NCBI RefSeq assembly: GCF_019443105.1
Contig: NZ_JAHZIJ010000009.1
Coordinates: 62,001-126,000 of the forward strand
Reading direction: 5' to 3'
Source: Paenibacillus oenotherae
GTDB taxonomy: Bacteria > Bacillota > Bacilli > Paenibacillales > Paenibacillaceae
Length of the DNA stretch: 64,000 nt
Part shown: piece by piece, positions 32,761 to 40,677 of the stretch
Position numbering within the stretch: position 1 is the stretch's first letter
Layout of the letters: each line of letters starts with the position of its first letter
Notes under the pieces: model-generated
The model's input: the letters and a program-made list of their open reading frames with translations, nothing else
Database searches by the model: none
Told to the model about the DNA's origin: nothing
Position numbers and translations under genes: made by a program

Positions 32761-34848
32761 CTACATTCTAAAGTGGCTAAGCTGATCCTTGGACAGGTTC
32801 GTCATTTGGAGCAATTCATCTGCAGACTCCAACAAGGTTTTCATTATCCGTGCCTGGCTGGTCATCGATTCTGATGCGTATTTGGTCTTCTCTGCTGATT
32901 GCTTGGCAATAGCAGACACTTCATGGACGGATGCCGTAACTTCTTCCGAGCTTGCGGAGATCTGCTCTGTCAGGTTAGTGACCTGCTGCACACGATCTAC
33001 TAGTATCTGAGAGGACTCCAGTATTCCAGTGAATATGTCATTGGCGCTATGGATCGCCTCAATCCCTTTATCGACCTCCACGATTTCGTTATCCATCGAT
33101 GCGCCTAACCTGTTGATCTTCTCCGTAATCGCTTCTAATTTCTCTGAAATATCATCTGTAGAACGCTTGGACTGGCTGGCCAGCTTCTGAATTTCAGCAG
33201 CTACAACTGCGAACCCTCTTCCATGTTCACCTGCCCGTGCAGCCTCGATCGAAGCGTTGAGCGCGAGGATGTTTGTCTGGGCTGAGATGTGCGCAATGAT
33301 GCCCACCATACCTTGTACCTGCATGGACTGGCTTGTCAGGAATTCTACTAATTCACTGGAGCTTCTAACAGAGCTATTAATTTTATTCATTTGATTAAAA
33401 GCGCCATCGATAGCTAATTTGCCCTGAATAGCTTGTTGATGGGAATGGGATGATTCCGTAAGAACATCCTGGGCAGACTCTGCTATATGCTGGATGTTAA
33501 CCGAGATTTCGTTCATAGCTGTCGAGCTTTCCTCAGAATTTATGTATTGGGTTTGAGTTCCGCTCCTTAACTCGACCATCTCATTTTTGATATGATCCAA
33601 TTCTCCCACCGATTGTGTAATCGCCTCTGTTAGAGCGGATGAGGATACAGAGACCTTGCTGCTCGTTATTTTACTTGCACGAATCATTTTTCTGAACTCA
33701 CTTATTACTGTATTTATCGGGTGGACAATATCTCCAACTTCGTCCTTCGTATAGGGAACGAGACTGTTCGTCAAATCTCCCTGACTGACCTGAATGAGGG
33801 AGGTATTAATATAGGCAATCGACTTCTTGACCGAGATATAGAACCCGATGAAAATATAGAGCAGAATGATGAAGCCAATAATAACCGCGATATTAAAAAT
33901 CAGCGCTTTATCTTCATAGGCATCTACTCTATTCTTGATCAACCCATCCAATAACGTTAGCTCCAGATGATACAGCTCCGAGTTATTCTCGATGAACGCT
34001 GTCGCTACTTGATCATAATCACTCACCGGAAATCCCAGTGTGGGTGCATCGAGCAGTTCCTTGTTGACTAGTTCGATAAATTTGTTTCGTTCCTCTTCAA
34101 GTTTTATCCTGGCCCCTTCAAGCTCTGCGCTTAACGAGGGATTTTGTTCCATAACCAGGTTAATTCCGTTGCTGATATCATTGGTGGAATAGTTCAATAA
34201 AGAGATCAAGGTCAATAGATGATCCCTCTGCCCCACGGTCATGGACTTGGCCAGCAAATATTCTGACCCAACATCACGAATTTGCGCCAGCTTCTCCGTT
34301 GCAAAGGGAACTTTATTAATGACCCCATCCATCAAGTAGTAGCTATCCAGATCCGGGTCAAGAATCAAGTTCGATGAGTCCCCAACTGCTGCAATGAGTT
34401 GGATGCTGCGGTCAATTATATCCGTGCGGCTGTCCAAGTCATCGCTAATGCCAATGCTTTTCCAATCCTCATAAATGTTATGTATCGTTCCTTCCACCTT
34501 TAATTCTTCTCCCAGCTTGTCATCAACTGCAAAAACCTGTTGAAACGCTTGTTCCATTTCTGTATTGCTAATGTCGATCTGTTCTTTTACCGAAGCATCC
34601 TTGTTGGATAAATATAGATGATGTACGCCGCGATTTTGCTGCATTTTCGTAATTAATTGCTGCAAGGGAGCTATATATTCCACGCCTATTCTCTCTTTCG
34701 TATTAAACGAAATGAGATCGCTGGACTGGCCTTGATACATATAGGACATCACTACCATTGGAATAAAAATTAATAATCCGATAACGATAAACTTATAAGC
34801 ATACCTCAGCCTTCGAATCAACTGCTCCGACAACCAGAATACATTCAT
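32761..34848 (-). CDS. Methyl-accepting chemotaxis protein
   Basis: The start at 34848 ([20 protein letters not shown]) follows GGGAGGA; the open frame goes 21 codons further. The 695-residue protein has a membrane segment at about 20-40, a large helical extracytoplasmic sensor of about 280 residues, a second segment at about 320-342 and a HAMP domain. The long coiled signalling domain has the hairpin tip [34 protein letters not shown] in the middle. It relays ligand information to CheA/CheW. No chemotaxis gene is adjacent. The ligand is unknown. Confidence 0.93.
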   Translation of the reverse strand: MNVFWLSEQLIRRLRYAYKFIVIGLLIFIPMVVMSYMYQGQSSDLISFNTKERIGVEYIAPLQQLITKMQQNRGVHHLYLSNKDASVKEQIDISNTEMEQAFQQVFAVDDKLGEELKVEGTIHNIYEDWKSIGISDDLDSRTDIIDRSIQLIAAVGDSSNLILDPDLDSYYLMDGVINKVPFATEKLAQIRDVGSEYLLAKSMTVGQRDHLLTLISLLNYSTNDISNGINLVMEQNPSLSAELEGARIKLEEERNKFIELVNKELLDAPTLGFPVSDYDQVATAFIENNSELYHLELTLLDGLIKNRVDAYEDKALIFNIAVIIGFIILLYIFIGFYISVKKSIAYINTSLIQVSQGDLTNSLVPYTKDEVGDIVHPINTVISEFRKMIRASKITSSKVSVSSSALTEAITQSVGELDHIKNEMVELRSGTQTQYINSEESSTAMNEISVNIQHIAESAQDVLTESSHSHQQAIQGKLAIDGAFNQMNKINSSVRSSSELVEFLTSQSMQVQGMVGIIAHISAQTNILALNASIEAARAGEHGRGFAVVAAEIQKLASQSKRSTDDISEKLEAITEKINRLGASMDNEIVEVDKGIEAIHSANDIFTGILESSQILVDRVQQVTNLTEQISASSEEVTASVHEVSAIAKQSAEKTKYASESMTSQARIMKTLLESADELLQMTNLSKDQLSHFRM

Positions 34849-35034
34849 GAAAACGCTTCCTCCCACCGATAATAGACTCTCTCTAATGTTCTTCGACATT
34901 GGTTCAAACAATATTTCTACAAATTTCGATAAAAACCTTTATATGGTTAAAAAATAATTAAACGAACCCCCAGACCCGTAGGGAAAACTGATGGAACGAA
35001 CCTTCAACACCTGTCAAAAAGTTCAAAGAAAAGC

Positions 35035-35066
35035 AAAAAATCCACAGCCTCATTCGATTGTGGATT
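35035..35066 (-). terminator. Orphan terminator-like hairpin
   Basis: AATCCACA (35039-35046) and TGTGGATT (35059-35066), followed on the minus strand by TTTTTT. No minus-strand gene now ends here, so it may be left from a deleted gene. Confidence 0.5.
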
Positions 35067-35068
35067 GA

Positions 35069-35770
35069 CATGGCGGAGGCGTTAAACGGGCTCGTTTAGC
35101 CGATGGTGACGGGCATGCCAGTTACCATCCTCCGGCATTTAATGAAGTTCCGCGTCTCATGCGGGCATACTTTTCTTGGCTCTACACAAGTGTAACCGGA
35201 TATACAAACCCATACGAGACCACAAATGCCAATCTTGATAAAAAGCTCCATCCACTCATTATTTCTGGAATAACTCATCACGTTATAGGCTATATCCATC
35301 CATTTCCCGATGGTAATGGAAGAACCGCGCGGGCATTTTCTACTTTGGTTGGTTTAATACACAGCGACCTAGCTACAATAAAGGACACATTTTGTGTAGA
35401 AGAATTTTTTGATAAAAGAATCGACGATTATTATGATACGCTAATGTCTGCAACTCAAGGCAACTTGAAGCCATTCATCGTTTTTTATCTAGAATGTGTC
35501 AACGCATCACTTACTAAGGTTCTCAAAGAACTCCAACGTTACGATAGAATTAAACATATTCGTGAATTGCTAGGTAAAGGGCATGCGAAAACAATGTTTG
35601 AATTGATTAGCAGAATGGATGACGGAGAGATATTTCATAGACAATTATTTGACGATACTCTGGATGCTTCTTCTTCGAGTATTGCCAAGAATATTACAAA
35701 ACTTAAGGACTTAGGTGTCATCAAGCCAGGAATCGGCCGGGGAGAATATAGCGTTTGTATAGTTGATTGA
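35069..35770 (+). pseudogene. 5'-truncated Fic-family gene
   Basis: The frame encodes YHPPAFNEVPRLMRAYFSWL, then HPFPDGNGRTAR, the complete Fic active-site motif, and a helical C-terminal half with a winged-helix-like end. Fic proteins transfer AMP or related groups to target hydroxyls. Normal Fic proteins of this type have a further 100-200 N-terminal residues; here the frame opens just after a TGA at 35066, and the only internal ATG (35159) lies inside the domain with no ribosome binding site. The first 35 codons before that ATG already align with the Fic core. So this is a remnant, or a fragment translated from an unusual start. Confidence 0.7.
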
Positions 35771-35877
35771 CTTTATTAATTAATCAAAGCCATAACATTA
35801 TTAACGAGCACTGCTCCACGTATCGAACCCCTGTCCAACTTTAAAAACTGTGGTTTGCATGAACAAGGGTTTAAAAA

Positions 35878-35911
35878 GGCGAATCGTGGCTGTGTACACC
35901 CACAATTCGCC
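35878..35911 (-). terminator. 34-bp hairpin repeat, copy 2, likely terminator
   Basis: GGCGAATCGTGG pairs with CCACAATTCGCC. On the minus strand TTTTT follows, 14 bp past the gene at 35925. It is the twin of 28531-28564. Confidence 0.7.
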
Positions 35912-35924
35912 GAAGTCCCTGAGC

Positions 35925-38309
35925 TCAACGGTCCCGATTAACGATATAATTCAATAAGTGCTTCAGAAAAGCAGTCCGGCGCGGCATCTCTGTCAACGTA
36001 TCCAGAGCAAGGCAGTAGTGCTCCCACATCGCTTTCTGGGCGCCTTCCTTTCCCAGGATGGTAACAAAAGTCGAGGTGTTGTTCTCAACATCCAGACCAA
36101 CCGGTTTCCCGAGCAAGCCTACGTCCCCCTCCAAATCGAGCAGATCATCCTTAATCTGAAAAGCGATGCCCGCATGACGGGCAAATGATTGCAGCATTGC
36201 GATGTCCTGTTCATTGGCCTTAGCAAGAATGGCGGGCATAACGAGCGCGGCCTCGAAGGCAATTCCGGTTTTGTAGAAGCAGATCGTATTCAATTGCTCC
36301 AGCGTCAGCGTCTTTCCTTTGGAATTCAAATCCATCGCCTGCCCCATACACAGATCCTCTGTCTTCTGGGCCGAATATTGCATCACCGCAATCACCGTCT
36401 TGGGATCGAACGGCTCCAATGACGCTTGCTCCTGAATCGCCTTCTGAATCAGCAGCAGTCCGGTTAATTCTGCGGTGGCACTATTATGCACCTGATGCAG
36501 TGTCGGGCGCCCCCTGCGGGTAGAAGCGTTATCCTGGGACGGCAAATCATCGAAAATCAGGGAGGCTGTATGCATGTACTCCAATGATCGCAATAAAGGC
36601 ATGATGGCAGATGCCTGCAATCCGTATTCCTGTACGCCCATGACCCAGGTCAGTATGGGACGCAGACGTTTGCCGCCCCCTTCGAGACTGTAATTCGCCG
36701 CATCGATCAAGGTCTCTTTCATCGCTGGACTTCCGTCAGGCTTCGCTATGCGCAGCGAGCTGTTGATCCCTTCGCGGGCCATTGCAACCGTCTCGAAGAA
36801 GACCTCCTTCTCCTTCCGGTCGTTCTTTAGAGTGGCGACCAGTTGATCCCTAAGCAATTTATCGAAGAAATCCACATCATCCGCTTTTTGAACCATTTGC
36901 TGGACAAGCCGATTGAATGCCGGATTTCCGCAAGCGAATATCTCCATAATGTCGTTATACTTTTCAGTGCCGATACGTGCTTTGCACCTTTTCAGGCCGT
37001 TGATGGCACGATCCAGTATGATCTCGCGGGTCTTGGCATCGGAGTGATACACATTATGAATGAGATGGTAAATGACCGACCAGTATAATTCAAAGGGATT
37101 AATCAAATCCGGGCGCTCATTGCGGTAGGTTAAATAATAAGTGTATGGCGTTACTGCGCCGTCCCTCTGATCGTCGAACATATCCGCAAAATCGTCAGCC
37201 AGCTGGTTGTAGATCCCATAAAAGAACGTTCGATTCTCGAAGCCCTCGTCTTCAGGAGCACGAATAACGGAGCGGGCAATTAACCGTGAAGAGGCGGACT
37301 TCAGAATGATCGGGATATACAGCTCTTCGTTGGTGTACGTTGTATGCGATAAAACCTTGGCGCGATCCAATTCCTGCGAATGAAAAAACACATAGGTCTG
37401 CTCGAAGAACAGGTGCTGCGTCTCCGGCTGCTGATGATGCTTAATATACTCGAAGGCTTCCCGCAGCTCCGCATGGACGAATTGAATCATCGCCTTGTTC
37501 ATTCCGGTCCACTCGCCCAGCTCCGGCACCGATCCCGTAAGCAGCGCGGTTCGTATGACATCGGAATATTGCGCCTTCTCTTGAACGGTCAGAACCTGCG
37601 CATCCAGCAGGTCGTCGATGAACGGATAGGTCAGGCCATAGGAGTAACCGAGCCTGATCGCTTCATCAAGTCTCCGGGCGCGCTCCGCAGGCGATCGTTC
37701 ATCTCCCATCTCTTCGACCACATGCAGAACTACGCCGATAATGATCTTAATCAGTTTGCGCTGAGCGTGCTCGGCATTCATTTCCTCCGGTATATGGGTC
37801 GATACATGCCTCAATTTATCTATTACCCAGATCGCGGCAGTCTCAACGCCTTCCTTCTGGGCCCACCGATACAGCCCCGCCAGGCTTATAAAATCAGGCT
37901 GGTCTCCCCGGTTGGCTGCCGTCGATTGAATCAAGCTATTCTTGATGTCAGCGGCTAAACGTTGAATTCTGGCCTGTGTATCCGGAGAATCCATTACTTT
38001 GCCCAGATCTCTCATGTAAATATAGGACACGCTGCGGTCCAGATAATCATCCAGCTTGCCTGTATGCTTCAGCCATTGAATATGGCGATGATAATTCCCG
38101 GTATCGGACTTGCGCTTTCCTCGCAATAACAAGGATAGCCAAGGCTGGCGATGAATACGGCTTCGTTTCCACAGCCGGATATCTTCTGACAGGGCAGAGA
38201 CGTACGTCTTCTCCACGACCTGATTATAAAGCGACGCAAAATAGCGGGCGGCCTTCTGCTCAGCCAGCCGATAACAGGAATCGGGATGGACTATTGTTTC
38301 CACATTCAT
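35925..38309 (-). CDS. Two-domain protein: class I terpene/prenyl-synthase-like N-terminus plus polyprenyl diphosphate synthase
   Basis: A 794-residue protein with GAGGT upstream of the ATG. The C-terminal 300 residues are a canonical trans-prenyltransferase: GGGKRLRP (544-551), first Asp-rich motif DDLPSQD (587-593), RRGRPTLH, GQAMDL, second motif DDLLD (721-725). It would condense isopentenyl diphosphate with an allylic diphosphate. The N-terminal 480 residues are all-helical and carry FIDDLLDAQ (230-238) and NQLADDFADMFDD (368-380), spaced like the two metal-binding motifs of class I prenyl or terpene synthases, but without close similarity to a named class. One chain could therefore make a prenyl diphosphate and use it, as fungal cyclase-prenyltransferase chimeras do in the same domain order. 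This is an inference from motifs. It stands alone. Confidence 0.75.
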   Translation of the reverse strand: MNVETIVHPDSCYRLAEQKAARYFASLYNQVVEKTYVSALSEDIRLWKRSRIHRQPWLSLLLRGKRKSDTGNYHRHIQWLKHTGKLDDYLDRSVSYIYMRDLGKVMDSPDTQARIQRLAADIKNSLIQSTAANRGDQPDFISLAGLYRWAQKEGVETAAIWVIDKLRHVSTHIPEEMNAEHAQRKLIKIIIGVVLHVVEEMGDERSPAERARRLDEAIRLGYSYGLTYPFIDDLLDAQVLTVQEKAQYSDVIRTALLTGSVPELGEWTGMNKAMIQFVHAELREAFEYIKHHQQPETQHLFFEQTYVFFHSQELDRAKVLSHTTYTNEELYIPIILKSASSRLIARSVIRAPEDEGFENRTFFYGIYNQLADDFADMFDDQRDGAVTPYTYYLTYRNERPDLINPFELYWSVIYHLIHNVYHSDAKTREIILDRAINGLKRCKARIGTEKYNDIMEIFACGNPAFNRLVQQMVQKADDVDFFDKLLRDQLVATLKNDRKEKEVFFETVAMAREGINSSLRIAKPDGSPAMKETLIDAANYSLEGGGKRLRPILTWVMGVQEYGLQASAIMPLLRSLEYMHTASLIFDDLPSQDNASTRRGRPTLHQVHNSATAELTGLLLIQKAIQEQASLEPFDPKTVIAVMQYSAQKTEDLCMGQAMDLNSKGKTLTLEQLNTICFYKTGIAFEAALVMPAILAKANEQDIAMLQSFARHAGIAFQIKDDLLDLEGDVGLLGKPVGLDVENNTSTFVTILGKEGAQKAMWEHYCLALDTLTEMPRRTAFLKHLLNYIVNRDR

Positions 38310-38479
38310 AGGGTATATGACCTCAACTTCTATAGTTGTTGTAACAGTATGCTTAATGGGAAATACGGAAGCAGATGTATTAGGTTACGCATTCATTATA
38401 AAGGGGATGGGACTAATGTCTCAAGGAGGGAAAAGGTTTGTCTCTCGTCATCTTGAGCCGGACAATGCTGCTGCTCAGT

Positions 38480-38503
38480 AAAAAAGACACCTGAAAAGGT
38501 GCC
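38480..38503 (-). terminator. Terminator of the FG-GAP-like gene
   Basis: GACACCT (38486-38492) and AGGTGCC (38497-38503), with a U run on the minus strand, about 120 bp past the stop codon of the gene at 38626. The rest of 38310-38479 holds only AT-rich leader sequence of the 794-residue protein. Confidence 0.6.
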
Positions 38504-38508
38504 GTTAA

Positions 38509-38619
38509 CCATTTTCCCATGAAGCTATCGATATAACGTATCTTGATGATCCAGGCAAAGCCGTTATTTTATATTATGACGTTAGTGCGTCCCCACATGT
38601 GCTTTCACGGATGCAGTGA
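38509..38619 (+). pseudogene. Short coding-like remnant
   Basis: One frame reads SHEAIDITYLDDPGKAVILY and then YDVSASPHVLSRMQ before a stop. It has coding-like amino-acid pattern and strong codon periodicity, but no start or ribosome binding site. It may be the end of a lost gene. Not recognised. Confidence 0.25.
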
Positions 38620-38625
38620 CAGATT

Positions 38626-39378
38626 CTATATATCACTCCCGTTAACAGAAGCCCATTGATACATAGGGATAAATTTAGAAGTATTTGCGTTCCAGCTTAA
38701 CGGGGTTTGCAAATACCCCAGCGTATCTGCATTATACAAGCCAATCACACGTTGGAAAGGCCATAATTCATATATGCGGTCCCCTTGCAGGTCGATCGGA
38801 TAAGCCCCGCCTACGCCCATGACGCTGCCTTCAACTGGTTTTTTCAACTTCCCGTTCGCATCATACAATTCAGACAAGTACGATGGGTCGCGCTTGCTGA
38901 TGTCCAGAAGGTATTCCTTCTGCAAGGATCGATTGACGATTCGAACCCTGTAGTTGTCCTCATAGAAAACAGAGGCGTCGCTGTATGTTTCGTAGAACCA
39001 CTCATTGTTATAGAGCTCGCGAAACATGTTGCGCATAAAGGAATAAATGTAGTTGTAAGTAAAGCCGCCGCTACCGCCAGAGTCGATACTCACAAGAATA
39101 TTATCCACGCGATCTCCCGTAAAGTCACCTAAGAAAAGGCGCGCGTTATAGCCTGCATTGTTCTTCAGTTGGCTCGTGTATCTTGCACCGCTGCGTCCAT
39201 CCACAACGACTAGTTGTATATTCTGGACAAAGGAGCTGTTCGTGTCTCCTGTAGGATTACCTGTCAAATAAACTTGGTCTGGCGTTCGATCCCCGTTTAC
39301 ATCCCCCAACTTCACATCCAATACGACTGTGCCGTTTCTGATCATGCCGTGACTTCCCCAAATATGTGCATGGGCCAT
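38626..39378 (-). CDS. FG-GAP/VCBS-like repeat protein, possibly spore- or surface-associated
   Basis: The start at 39378 (MAHAHIWGSHGMIRNG) follows GAGGTGG; the frame extends 11 codons further. The 250-residue protein has LGDVNGDRTPDQVYL and LGDFTGDRVDNILVSID, which are FG-GAP/VCBS-like calcium-binding loops (D-x-N/T-G-D). There is no signal peptide. In this group of bacteria similar proteins are found among spore-associated proteins; that role is an inference. It carries no enzyme motif. Confidence 0.6.
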   Translation of the reverse strand: MAHAHIWGSHGMIRNGTVVLDVKLGDVNGDRTPDQVYLTGNPTGDTNSSFVQNIQLVVVDGRSGARYTSQLKNNAGYNARLFLGDFTGDRVDNILVSIDSGGSGGFTYNYIYSFMRNMFRELYNNEWFYETYSDASVFYEDNYRVRIVNRSLQKEYLLDISKRDPSYLSELYDANGKLKKPVEGSVMGVGGAYPIDLQGDRIYELWPFQRVIGLYNADTLGYLQTPLSWNANTSKFIPMYQWASVNGSDI

Positions 39379-39420
39379 AATGAATCCACCTCTTTCGCAT
39401 TTGCCAGCCATAGCATCTTA

Positions 39421-39680
39421 TGCAATAGCCCAGTTGAAGGTTTCATCTAAAATGTCGCCTATTGAGAGCAAATCCGCAATTCGTCGCCGCGCAAGCTCCA
39501 TCTTCCTTCAATTGATATGCGACATATATTCATACGCTGTAGTTCCATATACGCAATGGGTTAAATCAACAAAACCACAAGCAGCGACTGCAGAATAAAT
39601 ATCTCTGCTTTGTTCGATTAACTGTTTTGCACATTTTGCAGTTCAGAAAGATAGCCTTTTACCTTCTCCAAGTGTGGTAC
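39421..39680 (-). pseudogene. Possible decayed gene with frameshifts
   Basis: Minus-strand frames read in sequence LEKVKGYLSELQNVQNS, then LIEQSRDIYSAVAACGFVDL and THCVYGTTAYEYMSHIN, then MELARRRIADLLSIGDILDE, separated by stops or shifts. All look coding-like. The last piece has AAGGAAG before its ATG. No family recognised. Confidence 0.25.
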
Positions 39681-39689
39681 GAAGGCAGC

Positions 39690-39895
39690 GTGATAAAGAA
39701 AGAAGCCTGCGAATGTGCATGAATTTCGTTTACAAGAGCCCTTAATGGTAAAATCCCTGCAATGGTGCATGAATTCGAGGAAAAATTGGACGCTATCGGA
39801 AATGAGGGTAAAATGCCTGCACTCTGGCAGCAATATCACCTTTATCAGGGCAGAAACGAAAATATAAATGCCGTTTCGCATGCTCGCATCTCTCA
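39690..39895 (+). repeat. Four-unit CCTGC/GCAGG intergenic repeat, copy C
   Basis: Units at 39706, 39756, 39816 and about 39867 (spacing 50, 60, 51). It is the most diverged of the B/C/D subgroup: the third hairpin is degraded. It is the only copy that sits between divergent genes. Confidence 0.7.
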
Positions 39896-39902
39896 TGCCA
39901 TA

Positions 39903-39944
39903 ATTGCACAATATGCATCGTTTCTCTAAGTGCATTATTGCACA
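39903..39944. promoter_or_regulatory. Inverted TGCAT-containing sites upstream of tetR
   Basis: TTGCACAATATGCAT and, in the opposite sense, GTGCATTATTGCACA are similar about 14-bp sites separated by about 11 bp. They lie 70-110 bp before the tetR start, a plausible operator region for the tetR-MMPL operon. Confidence 0.45.
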
Positions 39945-40014
39945 TTGGGCAATCATATGATAAGGTAGACCCATGCAGAATGCCATCCTGATGAATGGAG
40001 GTGAGTGTCAAGAT

Positions 40015-40629
40015 ATGAATAAACCAGGCTTGCGTGAATTAAAAAAAGAGGCGACTGTACATGCGCTGGCGGACGCGGCTTTCGAGCTTGCGCTTGAGAA
40101 AGGATTGGACGGCTTTGTTGTCGATGATGTAGTGCAGCGCGCGGGGTATTCCCGAAGAACGTTCGCGAACCATTTCTCCTGCAAAGAAGAAGCTGTCGTA
40201 ATGGCTGCTGTAACTTTCAAGGGTATCGACGAAGCAGAGTTCACCACAGCGGATTTACCCGAAGGCACAACCCCGCTTGACGCCCTGCATCAATGGATGA
40301 GGCTGCAGCTTACAACCGATATGCTCCGTAAAATGCGCGTTCTCGTGTCGCTGTCCCAAAGCCATCCAACGCTGGAGCCGTACATTCTCGGCGCATTCCA
40401 TCAATTGCAAAAGAGTGCCCAGGAGGCGCTAAATGGTTTCTTCCATGGCCGTTATCCAGAAGAATACAGCCACATTCTCGTAGGAGCCGTATATGGAGCT
40501 ATTCTGCCGATTGTCGACGGCAGCATAGAAGTACAGCTTCCGGGTGAGCCGGCAGACGAAATGCCCAATGCCGCAACATTTGATCAATATTTGGATACGA
40601 CGTTCGGCTACCTGCGCAATGGATTCTAG
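40015..40629 (+). CDS. TetR/AcrR-family regulator of the MMPL transporter
   Basis: The ATG at 40015 (MNKPGLRELKKEATVHALAD) follows GGAGGTGA. The 204-residue protein has a helix-turn-helix with AAFELALEKGLDGFVVDDVV and AGYSRRTFANHFSCKEEAV. It is followed 48 bp later by the MMPL gene, so it is a local regulator of the efflux pump, probably an autorepressor. Confidence 0.9.
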   Translation: MNKPGLRELKKEATVHALADAAFELALEKGLDGFVVDDVVQRAGYSRRTFANHFSCKEEAVVMAAVTFKGIDEAEFTTADLPEGTTPLDALHQWMRLQLTTDMLRKMRVLVSLSQSHPTLEPYILGAFHQLQKSAQEALNGFFHGRYPEEYSHILVGAVYGAILPIVDGSIEVQLPGEPADEMPNAATFDQYLDTTFGYLRNGF

Positions 40630-40677
40630 GTTGTCGGATTCACATGTTTAGAGATATAAAGGAGAGGAACCGTCCCG

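Noticed and set aside
34849-34911. Longer N-terminus of the chemoreceptor
   Set aside because: The better ribosome binding site and the membrane topology point to the ATG at 34848.
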